A DNA stretch of 64,000 nucleotides from Pagrus major. Its lineage: Eukaryota; Chordata; Actinopteri; Spariformes; Sparidae. The stretch spans positions 3,989,297 to 4,053,296 of the forward strand of contig NC_133230.1 of the NCBI RefSeq assembly GCF_040436345.1. The letters are read 5' to 3'. Below are positions 13,288-28,400 of this stretch, one piece after another. Positions within the stretch are counted from its first letter, which is position 1; each line of letters starts with the position of its first letter. Below the pieces are notes generated by a model. The model searched no databases and was not told the DNA's origin. It saw only the letters and a program-made list of their open reading frames with translations. Both the position numbers and the translations under genes were made by a program.

Positions 13288-16200
13288 TTAATCTGCGGGT
13301 ATCGAGGGGTGCTGCTGCTGAGGTGAGGCATTGACATTTATAAAACCTCCTCTTTTCTCCCCCTCTCTCTGCTCCAGCTGCAACGTGAAGCATCTCCAGA
13401 GGCGTCACGTGTGCATCTCCCGCCTGGAGAGGCCGCAAAACTGGGGGGAGAACTGCTGCGAGGTCCGCTATGTCATCCTGATACTGGCCCCGCTCAAAAT
13501 GGTAACTGCCACCCCCAGAGGGAGGAAATGATACGTGGGATTTGTCTGACTTTGCTGGATTATTGAGGCAGATGTAGACCCACATATTTCATTCCTTAAT
13601 GTTGTTTTTTTCCTCTGTATTTTTGCTCGGTTGTAGCTGAATTATTCATTTATTATTTAATTCCTTCACACTGATAATGTGCTGAGAAGAGTCAGTCAGT
13701 TTGCTCTGTTATCACTCATCATGCCTAAAAATTAAAAGGTAATTTACGCTGCGTTAGCTGCAGGTGTATGGATTTATTAAAATCCAACTCACCATATGAT
13801 CATGTAAGCATCCCGCTGCTAAAAGCACACGTAATTGATCATTTGCATACCCTCCTGCTCTGCTTTCAGCTACTGTAACTAAAAGGAAATGTGGATTCAG
13901 TTCAACAGTTAAAACTGCTTTAATTAGTCTGCTCCAGCAAAATGTAGTTACAGTCAGCTACCTGTCACGAGTCCAATTAAAGTTTAGTTTGAAACTATAG
14001 ATGAATAAGGATTACCAGTTTCTGCTTTTGGATATTTTTACCCCCAAAGTTCTCAGATTGATTTAAACAAGGTTTTTCTGCCCCCATATTTCCAAATCCT
14101 GTCATGTTTCTTGCTGCTAGAAGACGCTGGTCGCCTGCTGACTGTATAAAATATGGATGAAGACTTTGTGCGACTCCTCTGGTTGCAAAAAGAAGTCCGA
14201 TTGTATGTAAGCTTATGAGAAAATGACCTAACTCAACAGTTTCCTGATGAGTTTATGGTCTCAAATGTTAGTTTCAAGTTGTCTTCAATACAACATGATG
14301 TTTACTTAGTTAATGATGTTTCCATTTAGAGTAAAATAGACAATAAAGCAGGGTTTAGGATCATGGCTACCTTGTGATTGACCAGTCCCTAGCACTGCAT
14401 CCTCGGGTTCTGTGTAAGATGCACCCTCGCCACCTTCTGGCCCGAATGTGGTCACTTCGGTTTATTTATTTATTATATTATTATTTTATTTATTTATTTT
14501 AAACTGAAAGTAAGATGCTGTTGTGACAGCTCAGAAAATGTTTTCTGTTGTTGTTTTTTAAATTTAAAAGAAAAATGGGAAGGAAACACAAATTCTCTCC
14601 TGATTATTAAAGTAATTAGTAAAGATGCACGATACATATCGGTGAAATTATAGGCATTAAATATAATTTGTTTTTGCCCATCCCATCTTAGCGTTTCTTA
14701 CCCTTAAGGCTTACATAGTACATTTTTTCTGTTTCGGCCATGAGAACCAGGGAATTGTGTTATCAATATCAGCTGAGAAAAAACATATTTTGCATCCTTA
14801 GTAATTAGAAATGAATAAGCGATTAAACTACTTAAAGTTAAGGCTGCGAATGGTTTTAAAATCTGATTTCCACCACCTCTGACTTTTTCCCTAAGAATCT
14901 AAATGGATGGAAAGCTTCAAACACATCTCTTAGAGCTTTTTTCCTGACTCAGAGTATTGATTTTCATTTTAAGGTCATTTACGACTCAAATTCTCTTGAA
15001 TTTTATGTTTTAATCCCCTAAATTTCTTCTCATAAAACTCCAAAGCTGCCAAATGTCTGTTGAACATGACTTCAGTCCAAGAGCCCTTTCGGTATCTTGC
15101 GTGGGCGTGAAGTGTCGGCTGTTGGCTGAACCTGTCGGGTCACCGTCGTGTGCAGGATTGCTGTTTTTTCCAGCTCTGGAGAGCTCGCTGCAGCCGATGG
15201 AGAGTGCCAGGGATCCTGTAATACCCTTCCCTCCCATCGAAAACATGAACTCTTTCTGCTTCCCATCAAACCACTCAACCCTCCTGTCCTTCACTGCTTC
15301 ATCCTGAGCTTTCAACACACACACAAACACATGCACACACACACATCACTCCCCTGGCTCTGATTGTTGTCTGGAAACCCCTCTCAAATCCTCAACCTCT
15401 TTTCTGCTCACAAAAAAAAAAAAAGGGATTTCTTCGTGCCGGCCTCCACTTTTAGCGTCGAGCACCATGTTCAGCAAACCCACCGTCATCAGACTCTGGA
15501 ACCACCGGGGGGTCGGAGTGACCCTGGCAATCAGCGATGCCTTAGCTAACTGCATCGTGTTTTTGTTTGTTTGTTGTTTGGTTTCTATCTTTCCCCCATA
15601 AATCCTCCCTTGTGTGCGTGCCCTCCGCAATGCTTCCAGCGCCCTCCTTTGCCAGTCCTCCAGGCAGCAATCGCAAACCACTAATGGCATTCTCTGAGAC
15701 ATTAATCTGAGCCCCAAGTAAACATAAAGCACTATTATGTCTCAATTATCCTTGATGGTGAATGCTTCTGCAAGAAAAGATCTTTGAAGGGGCATGATGA
15801 TAATGATAATAGGAATTCCTTTGGTTGGCAAATGTATGTAATCTGGTGTGTGTATGGATGGATCACTTCCATCACCCACCATTTAGAGAGCTTTACAGCA
15901 TTTGTGGCATTTTTTCCTCCTTTTTTCTTTACCCAGCATGAATGTGCTGAACAGACGTGACCTTTTCCTCAGAAATGCTCTGTTTCTCATTCACTAAGTT
16001 AAACACATACCTGAAAGCGTCTGTCAACACATTCAATGTTGTGTTGCCCTCGAAGAGAAACTCCTCTCACGCCTTAGTTAGGTGGGCAGCCCTCGGTCCT
16101 TTCATGCGGATGGCACATTGTTACTCACTTTCTGCACCCAGTCAGCCTGGTTAATCAAACAAGTAACCTTCAAAACTTGAATAAATACCAAAATGAAAAG

Positions 16201-19200
16201 TTAGCTGTTGAGTGTGAAATGCGAGGAGGACGGCAGCTGTAGTTAAAGCACTTACAGTGAATTCTCATCACCCATTCCTCCAGTATTTCCCACCATGTAC
16301 AGTATGTTCTTTCTTTCTATGGACACTGATCTTTTTAGCCTTCTTACTAGCTGCCTTTGAATGAATTGCCATGACATTTTGCCAATATATTCATGGTCCT
16401 GAGAGGATGAATCCTACTGAGTTTCCCCTGAGGTCACATTTTTCACATATCCAATGCAATGTTGACCTTGCAAAGCAGCTTGCATTCATCATGAGATCAC
16501 GTGAGAATACATCCTGCCAGGCTTCAAGCTATCCACTTGTGGCTGAACCTCAGTGGTTCGGACCAATCATAGTCATATGCGAAAGAACCACCGGCTTCAG
16601 GTGTGGTGACGACCAGCAAGAGAAGCTCCTCAAGAGGTTAGCATAGATGCTGCTAAAGCATCATTTATATCAGAATTAGAGAGAGTAAAGAACAGCACTG
16701 ATGGCTTTTCAAGATGAAAATTATGTTTCTGTTCTTGTCCTACTTCTTTCTGAAGATGGTTTCTCCAATCACTTATATTTTTTTTAAATTGCCGGCCCTC
16801 CAAGGACTGCTCTGATGGTTCTGTGTACCAAACCATCTGGTGCGTTCGGTTATAGAAATGTCTCAACAACAACTTCAATGGATTGAAACAAAATTTCATG
16901 CAGGCGTTCATTGTTCCCAGTAGATGAATCCTACTTAATCTGAGGCTCCTCTTGATTCAAATTTTTCACTTATCCAATGAGATGTTAATCTTGCGATGGC
17001 AGGTGGATTCATCAGGCTGCGAGATCACGACGTCACATGAGAATCCATCTTTCCAGACTTGAAGCCGTGTGCACTTGTGGCTGAACCATCATTCATGTCT
17101 GGAGAGTCTTTTTTCACTGAAGGAGGCGCAAAGAGCGGCACTGAAGGCTCTCGATGGAAAGAAGGCAAGAAGATTAATTGCCTAAATGTCCTTTTTTAAA
17201 CAGATACCAAGGAGGACTTCTCTGATGGTTCTGTGTACCAAACCATCTGTTGCGTCAGATTAGGGAAATGTCTCAACTGGACTTGATGGATTGAAATAAA
17301 ATACCATGCGGGCATTTGTTAGCATTTAGCTCAAAGCACACACAGGGCTCACGGAGCTGCTAGCGTAGCTGTAAACTAGATTTGTTTTTTTGCTGTTACT
17401 CTGGGCTCCACTGCAGTCCATTGTATCGGCTGTAATTCCAGCTATAGCTGCTGTACTCTGTGACTCGGAGCACAACTAGGGAGAGTGTTTAATACCCCCC
17501 GGTCAGATTTCTGATGGCTGGAAACCTACAGCCTGACTGAAGGTAGGGTATCCTGTGCATTCACACAGAAAGAGAGCCTTCAGATTAATCAACATCTATT
17601 CTCTCAGCTCTTTCAGCTCCGGTTTGAAATTCAGTTACCACTGTGAAAAAAGCTTAAAGGCTTTAGTTATTCTGTTTGCTGCAGCTGCTGCTGTACGCAC
17701 TGAGCCGGGCTATGCTGGTATCATCACCACCTGGCTAACAAGGCTTCCCTGGCACCACGCTGTCTCAGAGCCTGCCAACGCATTATTACCATCACTCTGT
17801 GACTTGTGACAGCATTATTTGTAACAGATGTGGGATTATTGACAAAAGCTCCCCCCTGAAAAAAAATACCCAGCTCCAATCCTGACACCTACCCAACCCA
17901 CCTTTTGTGGTGGTATTGTTTAGATGTACCCGTCCTTATTATCCGGAGCAGGTTTCATCTGTAGCATCTTGCAGCAAAACAAGAAGTTTTGGTGCATTTT
18001 GCAATTGAGAAACAATTTAATAGTGATTGATTTTTAACGCTAAACTCTCTTCTGCTCTTCACAGAAAAGCACCAAGACAGCGATGGAGCTGGGCCGGACG
18101 TTCGCCACCCTCTTCTCCGACATCTCCTTCAGGCAGAAGCTGCTGGAGACGAAGACGCAGGAGGAGTTCAAGGAGGCGCTGGTGTTCCAGCGGCACCAGC
18201 TGACGGCGACCAACACGCAGCCCACCGCTCTGGGGAAGGAGGAGACCGACCCCCGCAGTCACAAACCCCTCAAGGTGGGCGGCAGCATTTAGGCGATTAG
18301 GGCACATTTACACAGATTTAAGAAGCAGCGTGTCTTCATGTGGCATTATGAGTCATCCCCAGCGCCCTGATGGTGATTGGTTAGAGCTCCCTGATATTCC
18401 TCCACATGTCAGAGTCGAGGATTTTTTCCGGATGCTTCCTCCCTCACCTTTCACTCACTTTTTCCTCATCTCATTTCTTTACGGGGCTCTGTAGGGAAAT
18501 GAAACTATGCACATTCATTTACACATTTCAACCTTTTTTTATTATTATTCTCTTCCATTTCCTTCTACCTCCTCCTCTTCCTCCTCTTCCTCCTCCTCCT
18601 CGCTCGGCTTGCTCAACTCGCCCATCTTTTCTCTCCCCCTAATCAATCAGCATCAACTCCTGCCAGGCCTCCTCAGTGGGTAAATGACCTTACATCTCTC
18701 ACAGTCCTGTCAGAGCTGCCCACCCCTTAGCTACACGTGCACATACACACACACACACACATTAACACACACCTCCAGAGGGGCTCCGCTCAATGCCACG
18801 GACCAACATCTCCTCCTAATGTTGCGGTTGACAGGCCAGGGCTCCCAGACATTTCCCCTTGTGTTTTTTTTTTTTTTTTATAGGAGGATTTTGTTAGGTG
18901 TTTATCCCAGGGCTTGAAAGGCTCAGTGCCACTCAGTGGAAGAGGGATATATGGAGAAGGACAGATGGAGCGAAAGGGGGGGGATGAAGAAGGGATGGTA
19001 GAGAGGCAGAGAGCAGGTGAAATCAAGAGGGAACAGGAAAATGATGAAATGAGAGCCGAAAAAGAGAGAGACCACCCGCTTTCTCCACCTCCACCTCCAC
19101 CTCCGCATCTGAAATCGACGTCGGACCACCCGTTAGAACAAACCACTTTCCTATACTTTTAAAAAATGGAGCCAAAATCGTTGTTGTGTTTTTTTAAATG

Positions 19201-19327
19201 TTTTTTTCCTTCTCCGCGTTGCCTCACTCCATCGACCGCTCAGAACGAATGGCAAACAGGTGGACGGTAATTCCTCTCCGAGACTTTTGTTTATCGAACC
19301 TGAGCCAGAAAGCCGGTGATCAGGCAC

Positions 19328-19402
<75 letters not shown>

Positions 19403-22400
19403 GCTCCCTTGTAATAATAAATGATTCCATGATGTATAGGGATTTAATGGATGAACGGTCGTTGTTGAACAAGCGTGTGTGGCTTCATAAAAAGTAGCCA
19501 GCCCCCGCTCAGTGAGGGGGGAAAAAAAAATGTTGACGCCGTTGTTTGTTTCCAGGTTGTTTACGTCGAGGTAAATGGCTTTGTTCTGCCAAAAACTGTC
19601 AAAACTTTTTCTTTTAGATGACAAACGAGGCAGGAATGATTTTTCCCAAGGGCTTTTCCTACTCGCGCACACACACACCCCTCTCTCTCTCTCGTCACCC
19701 CGTTCCATTTAATTATGTAATGCTATGTTCAACAGGAAAATGAAACATTGGCTAATTGGATAATTTACTTAATACGCTCAGTCAGGGCTGCACATTTACT
19801 CTCTATCGTCTGTAACCTGAAAAGCTCATCTTTTTAAGAAGCGCTCCATGTCTCCCTTTTTTTGAATCACGTGGATCTTTTTTTCCTCTTCTTGACTACT
19901 TCACTGAAAATACACTAAATCTGTCCGTCCCTCGCTGTCGCTGTCATTCTTGATCATTCTGGAGACACGAGGTTCTTTATTAAACGTACTTCCAAATGCC
20001 GTCCCCCGCTGATCTGCTTTACTTTGTTTTGGATTATGCAATTTTAAGCTTTTTCCAGGACGATCTCGTTAAATTTGATGATTCAAATCAGCTTTTAGGA
20101 GAGAGCCTCCTTTGGAATCACCAGTGTCTTAGCGGGGTCATAAAATGGGCAATTTTTAATCTGAATGTGTCCTTGTGTCCACAGCACTGTGCAAAGATGA
20201 AAGAAATTTTATGGGTTGGATACAGCCCCAGGTTTTTCCGGACTATTGCATTTTTTTTATAGGGCGTCATGGATAAAACAAGATAAATTAGAAAAAATGC
20301 CCCAAAGCAAAATCAATTGAGAGGGAAGAAAGTTTCTGGAGGGTAATTTCCGTTCGATTCGTCCCTCCTGACGATTGCAGGGGTGTTTTCCCGATTCGAG
20401 GCCGGTCTGAACAGATTATCTTCCTCAATGATCCTCGAATGTGCCAGGGTTTACATCACATAATCTTCATGTTGCCGACTGGATTGGAGTCTGCCTGACT
20501 TCACATCCTAAATATTAACACCAAGCCCCGATTGTAATGAACAGGGAGAGAGCCAGAATCTAATAAATAAAAACGCTTTTTCCCCTCAGGTAATATTTCT
20601 ACTACATATGCAAAGTCTTCGGGTGTCTCTGGTGTTCATGGGTTAGGGTGATACCAACCTGATGTTGCGTACTCGTGTAGATCAGATACATGACTGCCAC
20701 AAATAGGACTTTTTCTATCCAGGTTGACAGAAGATATAGAAGGACATACAGGTGGATTATGGCAGCAGTTTGTAAAACACGGCACACGCAGTGCAACCAG
20801 CTGACGACGACAGTAGGCCTTCATGTTGGAGGTCACGTTTGATCCCCGGCGCGTACTGCCGATACTTCAGAGTCTCCTTTTGTTATTACGTGCCCTCGAG
20901 CAACAAGCTTAACAAGTACCTGTATGCATACTAATAGTAGGGTATGTCCACATTAAAAAATGTAAACTATTTTTATTTCCAGAACAAAAGATCAGTCAAT
21001 AATACGATTTTATTTCCATTTTAATATTGTTTTTTGCTTTTCCAGTCAACAAAATCCTTAAATCTTTACATTTATCCAGTTCCAGCCATAAAATAAGCTA
21101 AATATAAAACGTCATCAATTCAAAAGGAAACAAAAAGTGTCTCATGGTGCAGCAGCTGTTACTTTCCTCACCTGTAGATGGCGTACACTCGCATCCATCC
21201 TCACCTGCACTCTGCTGCTGCTGCTGCTGCAGTTTACTGGACTGTGTCCTTGTTGAAAAATATCTAACCTCTTCCCTTCTGTCCACAGTGTAAAGATTTC
21301 TTCAAAGCCGGCCGGGGGATTTATGAGGACTTTTGCCGCAGGCTGCCTTTCTACCCCTCTGACTTCACAGATGGTAGGCTGGACCGTGCACTTGTAGTGA
21401 AAGTGAATCATCTTCCTTATTATGCCACACCGGGGTGCCTCTGGCAGCTCCTCATTTGTCTGTCACCTTTTGCCTCAGATACATCTGTGCCGCATCTGTG
21501 TCACATCGAGGGTCGTCTCCGGCTAAAATGACCGTCTCTGATGTCTCACCGCTCCCATATGCTCCCTTACGCTCAGTGTTATTGTAATTTTCCCAGCTCA
21601 TCAGACGAGGACATCGCCGTATACATGCAGTGGTTTTACTGAATCGTCAAATCATTGTATTTATCAGCAAATTTGTGAAAGGGTTTCATTCCCCAGTCAA
21701 ACAAACGTACATATGCTACTTAACTTTTAGTAATTTTGTCATTTTAAAAGGAGAAAATGTTCTTGAGTAGCTGAGATTCTTGTGAATTTCACATAATTGC
21801 TGATACTTTAGACGTTTTGTGTTAAAGAGATTACAGCTACTCAATTAAAACTAGATGAATTGACTCAGTTGACCTTGATTGCAGAAAAAAAGAATAAAGC
21901 AAAGTGTAGTAAAAGTACTTCTGAGGTGAAGGCGTCTCCTCCTCAGCTGCTCTCTTTCACTCGTCCTCTCATTTCGTAATATCCGAGCACATTCATCGGG
22001 CTGTAACAAAATCAAGATATTTCTGTCTTGTGAGTGTCATCAGATAATGATCATCTGATGAAGGTCACAGGACCAAAATCATTGTGATCACATTAGAGCC
22101 CAATTAAAGTGTTTTATTCCAAAATGAGTTATCCATCATTCGGATAAAAGCGATAACTGTTCTTACAAAATGATGGATGGCACAACGCCGAGACAAATTA
22201 CTTGTATTTTTTAAAAAAGGGCGGTGTGTAGTGTGGAAGAGTTTTTACTGTACATGCCGGATGCTCCATATTGTCGAGGCACTGAATGATGAACTCGCTT
22301 AATGTTTTTGTCGTTTTGAAATTAAAGTGTTGAGCCTCCTCCGCTCCATTATGAGGTTGAGTATGACTCATGTTGTTTGTGTTTGTCTCCCCTCAGGTAT

Positions 22401-25400
22401 TGTTGGCAGTAATAAAACCCTGCTGAAGTACATGACCACAGCCATCTTCCTCTACATCGCCATCCTCCTCCCCGCCATCGCGTTCGGCTCCCTCAACGAC
22501 GAGAGCACACGTGGCGAGATAGGTACGAGCGTTGAATGTAGACACGTGGACATTTTTTCTCAGACGCTCTCAGACATTAAGAGTTTGACAGCGCATTCAG
22601 AAAATACAGATCAAAGAGAGCATTGTAGAGAGGATAAACTACTAATCCCAGACATCCATCCATCCATCCAATCCATTTTTTAATATTTAAAGGTGAAGGA
22701 GCCTTTATATCTCCAGAGGCAGCAGGTCCGCCATGTTGCACCGCCACAGTAGTTTCTACTGTTATATACTGTGTATAGTTTATGGTGGGTTGTTTGCTTG
22801 AAACAGCTGCCTGCTGTCTAAGGAGAGTGCCAAGACTGCTAGCAAGAAACCTTGAAAAATGTACTTGCAGCATTTTTCAACACTGAATGTATAACAGGAT
22901 AAAAAAAAAAGGGAACGCGTACTAAGAAGAGACGGAGAGGGCATATAATAAAATAAAAAATGTTTGGCATCATGTAACTAACTAAGCTTCTGTTCAGTTA
23001 TTCATGCACATAAATTAGCGCACATCTGTACGTCCTGCTGAGGTTTCTCTGCGTGTGCTCTCTCCGTCCAGATGTTCGGAAGACCATCATCGGCCAGAGC
23101 ATCGGCGGGGTCATCTACTCGCTGTTCGCCGGCTCTCCTCTAGTCATCCCTCTAACCACAGCTCCCCTCGCCATCTTCATCAGCGGTAGGCTTTCCCCTC
23201 TTTTCATTGGGCTCAGCTCAGCCAAAATACAACTTATCTTTTCACAGCTCCTGCCGACGGCTGATTCGAAGAAGGGAGACTGGGGGGTGGGAGGAGTGCT
23301 AAGAAGATTACGTCAAAAAATCAAGAGAAGGAGGCACCCGACCGTGTTAGAACAGCAGCCAGAAAACTCCTGCATCCTCATGTGCTCTCTCTTTTAACCA
23401 GAGAAAACCACCGTTGGAGTAATTTAGCCTGCTTGTTCACACATATGCCCCCAGATGAGTGTTCCCGGTGCAGTCGAGCATTAAGCACATCTCTCCAAAA
23501 AACTTGTGTTTTTCAAGAATAAGGAAAATAACTTTTTGTTTTTTTCTCTTGCTGATGTTATGTAACGGTTGGTTTCAGGGGGAAACTAGCGCATCACCCA
23601 CACGAACATGTAAACTTTATATTCAGTTCAGAGAGACAACAACACGTAAACTGTTATATGGGTTTTTACCCAACAGCAGTGTTTTGTTGGGTGGAATTTA
23701 AACGATCTTGACGGCTGGAAGCTGCAGAAAAGGGGCAGCGATGAGGAAAAGCAGCCACTCCGATTGCCAAGATGTAGTTTTAATACCGAAGCTGTTTGTT
23801 GGGTTTGTGGTGTGATGATCTTTAAAATAAATGGGTTAGAATTGTGCTAAGCACATTCTCATGGGGATAATTATACTAGATTTCCAGCAGCCTGTCTGAG
23901 CAGAACAATGGCTTGTTTGTAAAGTTGTAGCTCATCTGTGCACAAATCTGCTCGAGATTACAACTGAAGTGTTTTGGTTTTTAAGATAACCCTCGCAATC
24001 CTCCCGTCCTTGTTATGTTTGAATGAAATGTGTTCGTTAACCAAGTATGTGTGTGTGTGTGTGTGTTTGTGTGTGTGTTTTGTATTTGCTGCATAGTGAA
24101 GACTGGAACAAGCGTTTAACCAACAATGTGAGGACAGTTTTGGCAAATGTTTTTTTCCTGGCGACACGTTTCTATCGGCCTGCTTAGGAATTTTAGTTGT
24201 GATGGTGAAGGTCAAGATGAGGAGCAGGGGGAATGTATTACGTCAATGAGGGTCACCGCAAGTATTGAAGTATTATCTGCCAGAGCTGATGTGAAATCTC
24301 AGATGAAGTTCTTCCTCAGTTTTCATTGATATCAGCAGCAAAAATAGTCTTTTATTATTTTTTTTAAAGCATCTGTATGTACAGAGAGCAGAAAGATGAT
24401 CAATAATCTTCCTTATTAACCTAGTTTTGCTTTTTATTTTATGGATTAAACCAATCGATCAGTCTCCTTCTGTGGGCTCATTGTTTCTCAGGCACAACTG
24501 GTTGAATTTTAATGAAACTTTAAAGAAAATAGGGCATTTTATTTCTCTAAAAGTACACAGATTATAGATCCCATACGACTTGTTTACTGTAGCCTCGTTA
24601 ACGTTAGCACAAGAAGCGAGATTCGATCAATCAACAAGAGTTAAAGACAAACAGTCCTGATGTTTCTGGAGCACATTTGTAATAATGTTTCATGATCTGT
24701 GTTTAATTTTCATGTGCATGTGTGTGCGTGCATGTAACCTCGCAGTGATCCGAGGAATCTGTGACGACTACAACCTGGACTTTCCAGCTTTCTACGCCTG
24801 CATCGGTCTGTGGAACTGCCTCTTCCTCATCCTGGGAGGGATCTTCAACGTCAGCCTGCTCATGAAGCTCTTCAAAAGGTATTTTCTCGGCACGCTCACA
24901 CTTTTTAAAAACTGATTTCACCTTATTTGTTTTCATTTTAGTCAAATCCAATTTATTGGAGCCGTTCTAACATGTTCTTTTTATCTGTCGTTGCGCTTCC
25001 TTCTCTGTCAAACAGAAAATGCTTTAAATTGGGTGGTCACGCCAGCGTCTGCAGCGAAATCACTGGCTCTCAACAGAAAGTCTGTCTGCTTTGTAACAAC
25101 AAAGAGTTTTTTTAAAGGAAGCAGAGTCCATTCTGTGCGACAGCTGCCCTCCCTGTTCCCAAACATCAAGAGTTTCAGATCTTTTTCTTCTCGTTCCACT
25201 ATTTACCCCAAACCAACAGATAGAAGTTTGCTTTCATGCTCTCTGCCCTCTCTCAGCTAAACCACAAAGTAAAAGGAGCAAAAACACCCAATCAGCCTCT
25301 AAATTATTTGGATTCTCTTTACTGAATTTACTAAGCTTTACTCATTTTTACTTTGTGTTCCTTTATATAATTTGTGTTTATGTGCTTTGTGCTTCTGTTC

Positions 25401-28400
25401 CACTGCAGCGCCGTCAATTTTCTGACAAATAAAGTCATTGTTTCTAATTCGATTCTGTTAACGTTGATTAATGCTGCAGAATTATTTTCTGATCAAAAAA
25501 CATTTCATGAAAACACACCGCTGCAATTATAATTTGACATATTACTACATTTATTTTGATTTTAGTTTAATATTAGTGGTGCAGCTTTATATATATATAT
25601 TTTTTTTCCCAGTACAAATCTGTGACCAGGTTAGATTTGGACCCTCGTATATCTGCCTGCAGATGCACGTGGGATGAGTTTGCCTTCAGGGCTCTCGTCT
25701 AGAAACACCGTAAGAAGTCAGATGACGTAGTATACAAAGCGACAGAGTCCGTGTAGGAAGGAGGTGGGAGTGGATCGAGCGGTCTAACACAGGTCTAGTG
25801 CTGCTTCCCAGTCAACGTCAAAGGTCGGAGTTTCCTGGTTGAGATTTCCAACCTTTGAACCCCAAACGTTCCAGGTGCACAGCGCCAAAATTCAACAGAA
25901 AAACTTTAACACCTTTAGCAGTGGTTTTACACCTGGAAGCATATAGAAACTTTCTATTTACTCCCCTAATACAAATACTGTCATCTACCCCCACACCCCC
26001 TTTTCTTGCCACTTGGCACAAACAGTTAATCAGATGTTTGGGCTCATCACCAGCATTTCCACAGACTCTTGTAGAAGTTTGTGAATCCACTTGGAAGTTA
26101 TGCGCCTTCTCATTGCACACACTTGACCTCCATGCCAAATTTCAGCCCCCTATGGTGACAACTGTGCTGTGAGAGGATGGGGGGGAAATGGAGGGTGTAG
26201 ATCTACAGCTAAAAGAGATAGAAAATGTTTGTTGATGAAGGTTCTGAGTCATCCAGGTAATGGTGGGGAGTTGCATGCTTTAAACTCTGTGTGGGAGTGT
26301 CCTTACAGAGTTGTTAAGGACACGTGTATGCGTTGACTTAACCGGCCTTCATGTGGGTCGCTAATGCTAGGTGAGCCCAGTTGTGACGCTGTACTGCACT
26401 GCAAACTCAGTACTGCATTGTAGGTGGGTGATAAGTAATGCTGTTGTTTCTGTTTTTCCAGGTCGACAGAGGAGGTCATCGCCCTCTTCATCTCCATTGC
26501 ATTCGTGGTAGACGCAGTGAAAGGCACAGTCAAAAGTAAGCTCCTGACACACACACGGCAGATGTCTCGTTTCTCGTTTATGTCACTGTTTTCACAGCCT
26601 CGCATTGCTTTTTTACCACGGCCCTCTCCCTGCCACATTACTGGCATTTTCGGCTGCGCTAATGAAGAGCTTGGTAGTCGGCTCTGACTAATCAGAGGCA
26701 GTGCTAACACTAGCATCATACCTGCTGTCAGATCCAGCACCAGTCCTGTCTTCGCCAAGCGTCAGCCTTCAACTCAAGTCTGATTTTTTAAACAGCCAAT
26801 TACACTGAGACAGGACACCGTCAAATCCCCTGAAGAATCTCAACTCACACTGTATTTAAGTGTTTTTTTTTTTTAAGATTATAATTTAAGTGTACAGCTC
26901 ACTAATTAGTATGGCTGTCCTCGACTGAAGAATCCTTTGTTGGCTGATTGTCATAAGATCTCTCCAACTAATCATTTAGGCCATTTAATTAAAAACTGTC
27001 AAACTGTTTTTTTCCAGTCTCATTGTCCCCACTGAGGATGAATGCAGTCATTCAGAAGGATCTCTTAAAAACTAGTGCTTATTAAAGAACAGACCACATT
27101 TTTTAATAACATCGTGATGCCAGATATAATTTTCCAGCACAACTTAACTTCCTTACATAAAATCCTCAGACAACAAAAGACCAAAACAACTGATAAGTTA
27201 ACTAAAAGCAGAGAGTTTTCAGAAGGTTTAGTAGCGGGAAGACAGAAAGACACATTACTTCCTCTGTTCCTCTGGTGGGTCAGCAGAATGAGAGGCTGAG
27301 AGAGATACTAAATTAATCAAATCCAGATTTTTGAGCCCGGCCTGCAGCAATGTTAGACCAGCCCTGCCTTCACCGCACCCCCCCCCACATCTTAGTATAT
27401 CATAAATATTCTACACAATTTAATTTCCCCCCCAAAAAAGCGAGATGACGATAGCGGGAATGTAATTTATTTTGAATGCGATGTTTGTCCCTGTTTTGGA
27501 GATTGCCGGTGCAGTAGTTCAATTTTCTGAAACCATTTGTAAAATATGCTCCGAGCTCATATGCCATTACCATAACATTAACCTGTGCCATTCTGTTGAC
27601 ACTTTTCATCCGAAAATATTTTCTGCAGCAACATGAATGCATTCATTTCTGGCTGTGCATCCAGTCTACTGTACAACTTAGCCATGCCGCATAACTTTCT
27701 GCTGGTTTGATGGGAAAAAAGCCGGCGTGAAGGTCGCGTCACACACACTCTGCCATGACGGTGACGATGGACATTATTTCTTCTTGTGTGACACTCTTAT
27801 AGACGAGGCCGTGTCGTTCTTCTTATTTAAAACAGTTGTTGAAGCACTGCACTACAGAGTTTAACATGCCAACCTTCAACATGATGCTTGTTAATGGGGC
27901 AGGCACACATTATAACTAACTCTGATACGGGTGTCAGGACTGATTTCAGTGAGTCGGGTCAGTCTGGTGCAGCTGCTGACGCCGCGCCAAGATAAAATCT
28001 TTCTTAAGGAGTCTGATCGTTGAGCTTTGATCTTGTCATTCTCATTAAGATGATTTAAAACATATTTGATATTCACTGCATGTGAACCAAAATGTTGAGA
28101 AATGAACTAACGATCCCGTTGATCAGATTTCGGGGCAGCGCCACAGCTCAGCTGAGGTTAATCTCACTTTTATTATCTCCCTGCAGACTTTACAGCCCTC
28201 ATCTCTTCAACCAATATTTCACCTAAATTAGGCATTTTTTATGTGTTTTAGTGCTGATTGCAGCATAAATAGCTGCTTTTAATGTTGTGTGTTCGTGTGT
28301 GTTACACAGTCACATGCAGGATTTTGGGTTTAACCGAGCAACACAGCCAGCTATCATTCAATATGCTGTATTTACTCAGTTATTATTATAAAACCTAACA

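Larger units (their letters stand above)
12307..13377 (+). other. slc4a11: slc4a11 intron with repeats
   Basis: The intron holds a GT microsatellite at its 5' end, a reverse-oriented dispersed repeat at 12735-12905 and a GA microsatellite near its 3' end. A normal pyrimidine tract and ctccag precede the next exon. No other gene was seen. Confidence 0.85.
13502..18064 (+). other. slc4a11: slc4a11 intron (4.6 kb)
   Basis: No exon was recognised. It contains a degenerate tandem duplication at 16357-17320, a short CA-rich stretch near 15315-15345, A runs, and a mixed-composition block at about 15030-15810 that could be conserved non-coding DNA. It ends in ctcttcacag. Confidence 0.85.

Noticed and set aside
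13223..13585. 120-codon minus-strand frame across an exon
   Set aside because: It is the antisense shadow of slc4a11 exon 3 joined to a Ser-Leu run from the AG microsatellite.
19151..19708. 185-codon minus-strand frame, the longest in the window
   Set aside because: Its middle is a Cys-Val run from the CA microsatellite. The flanks resemble no family and there is no start or splice context.
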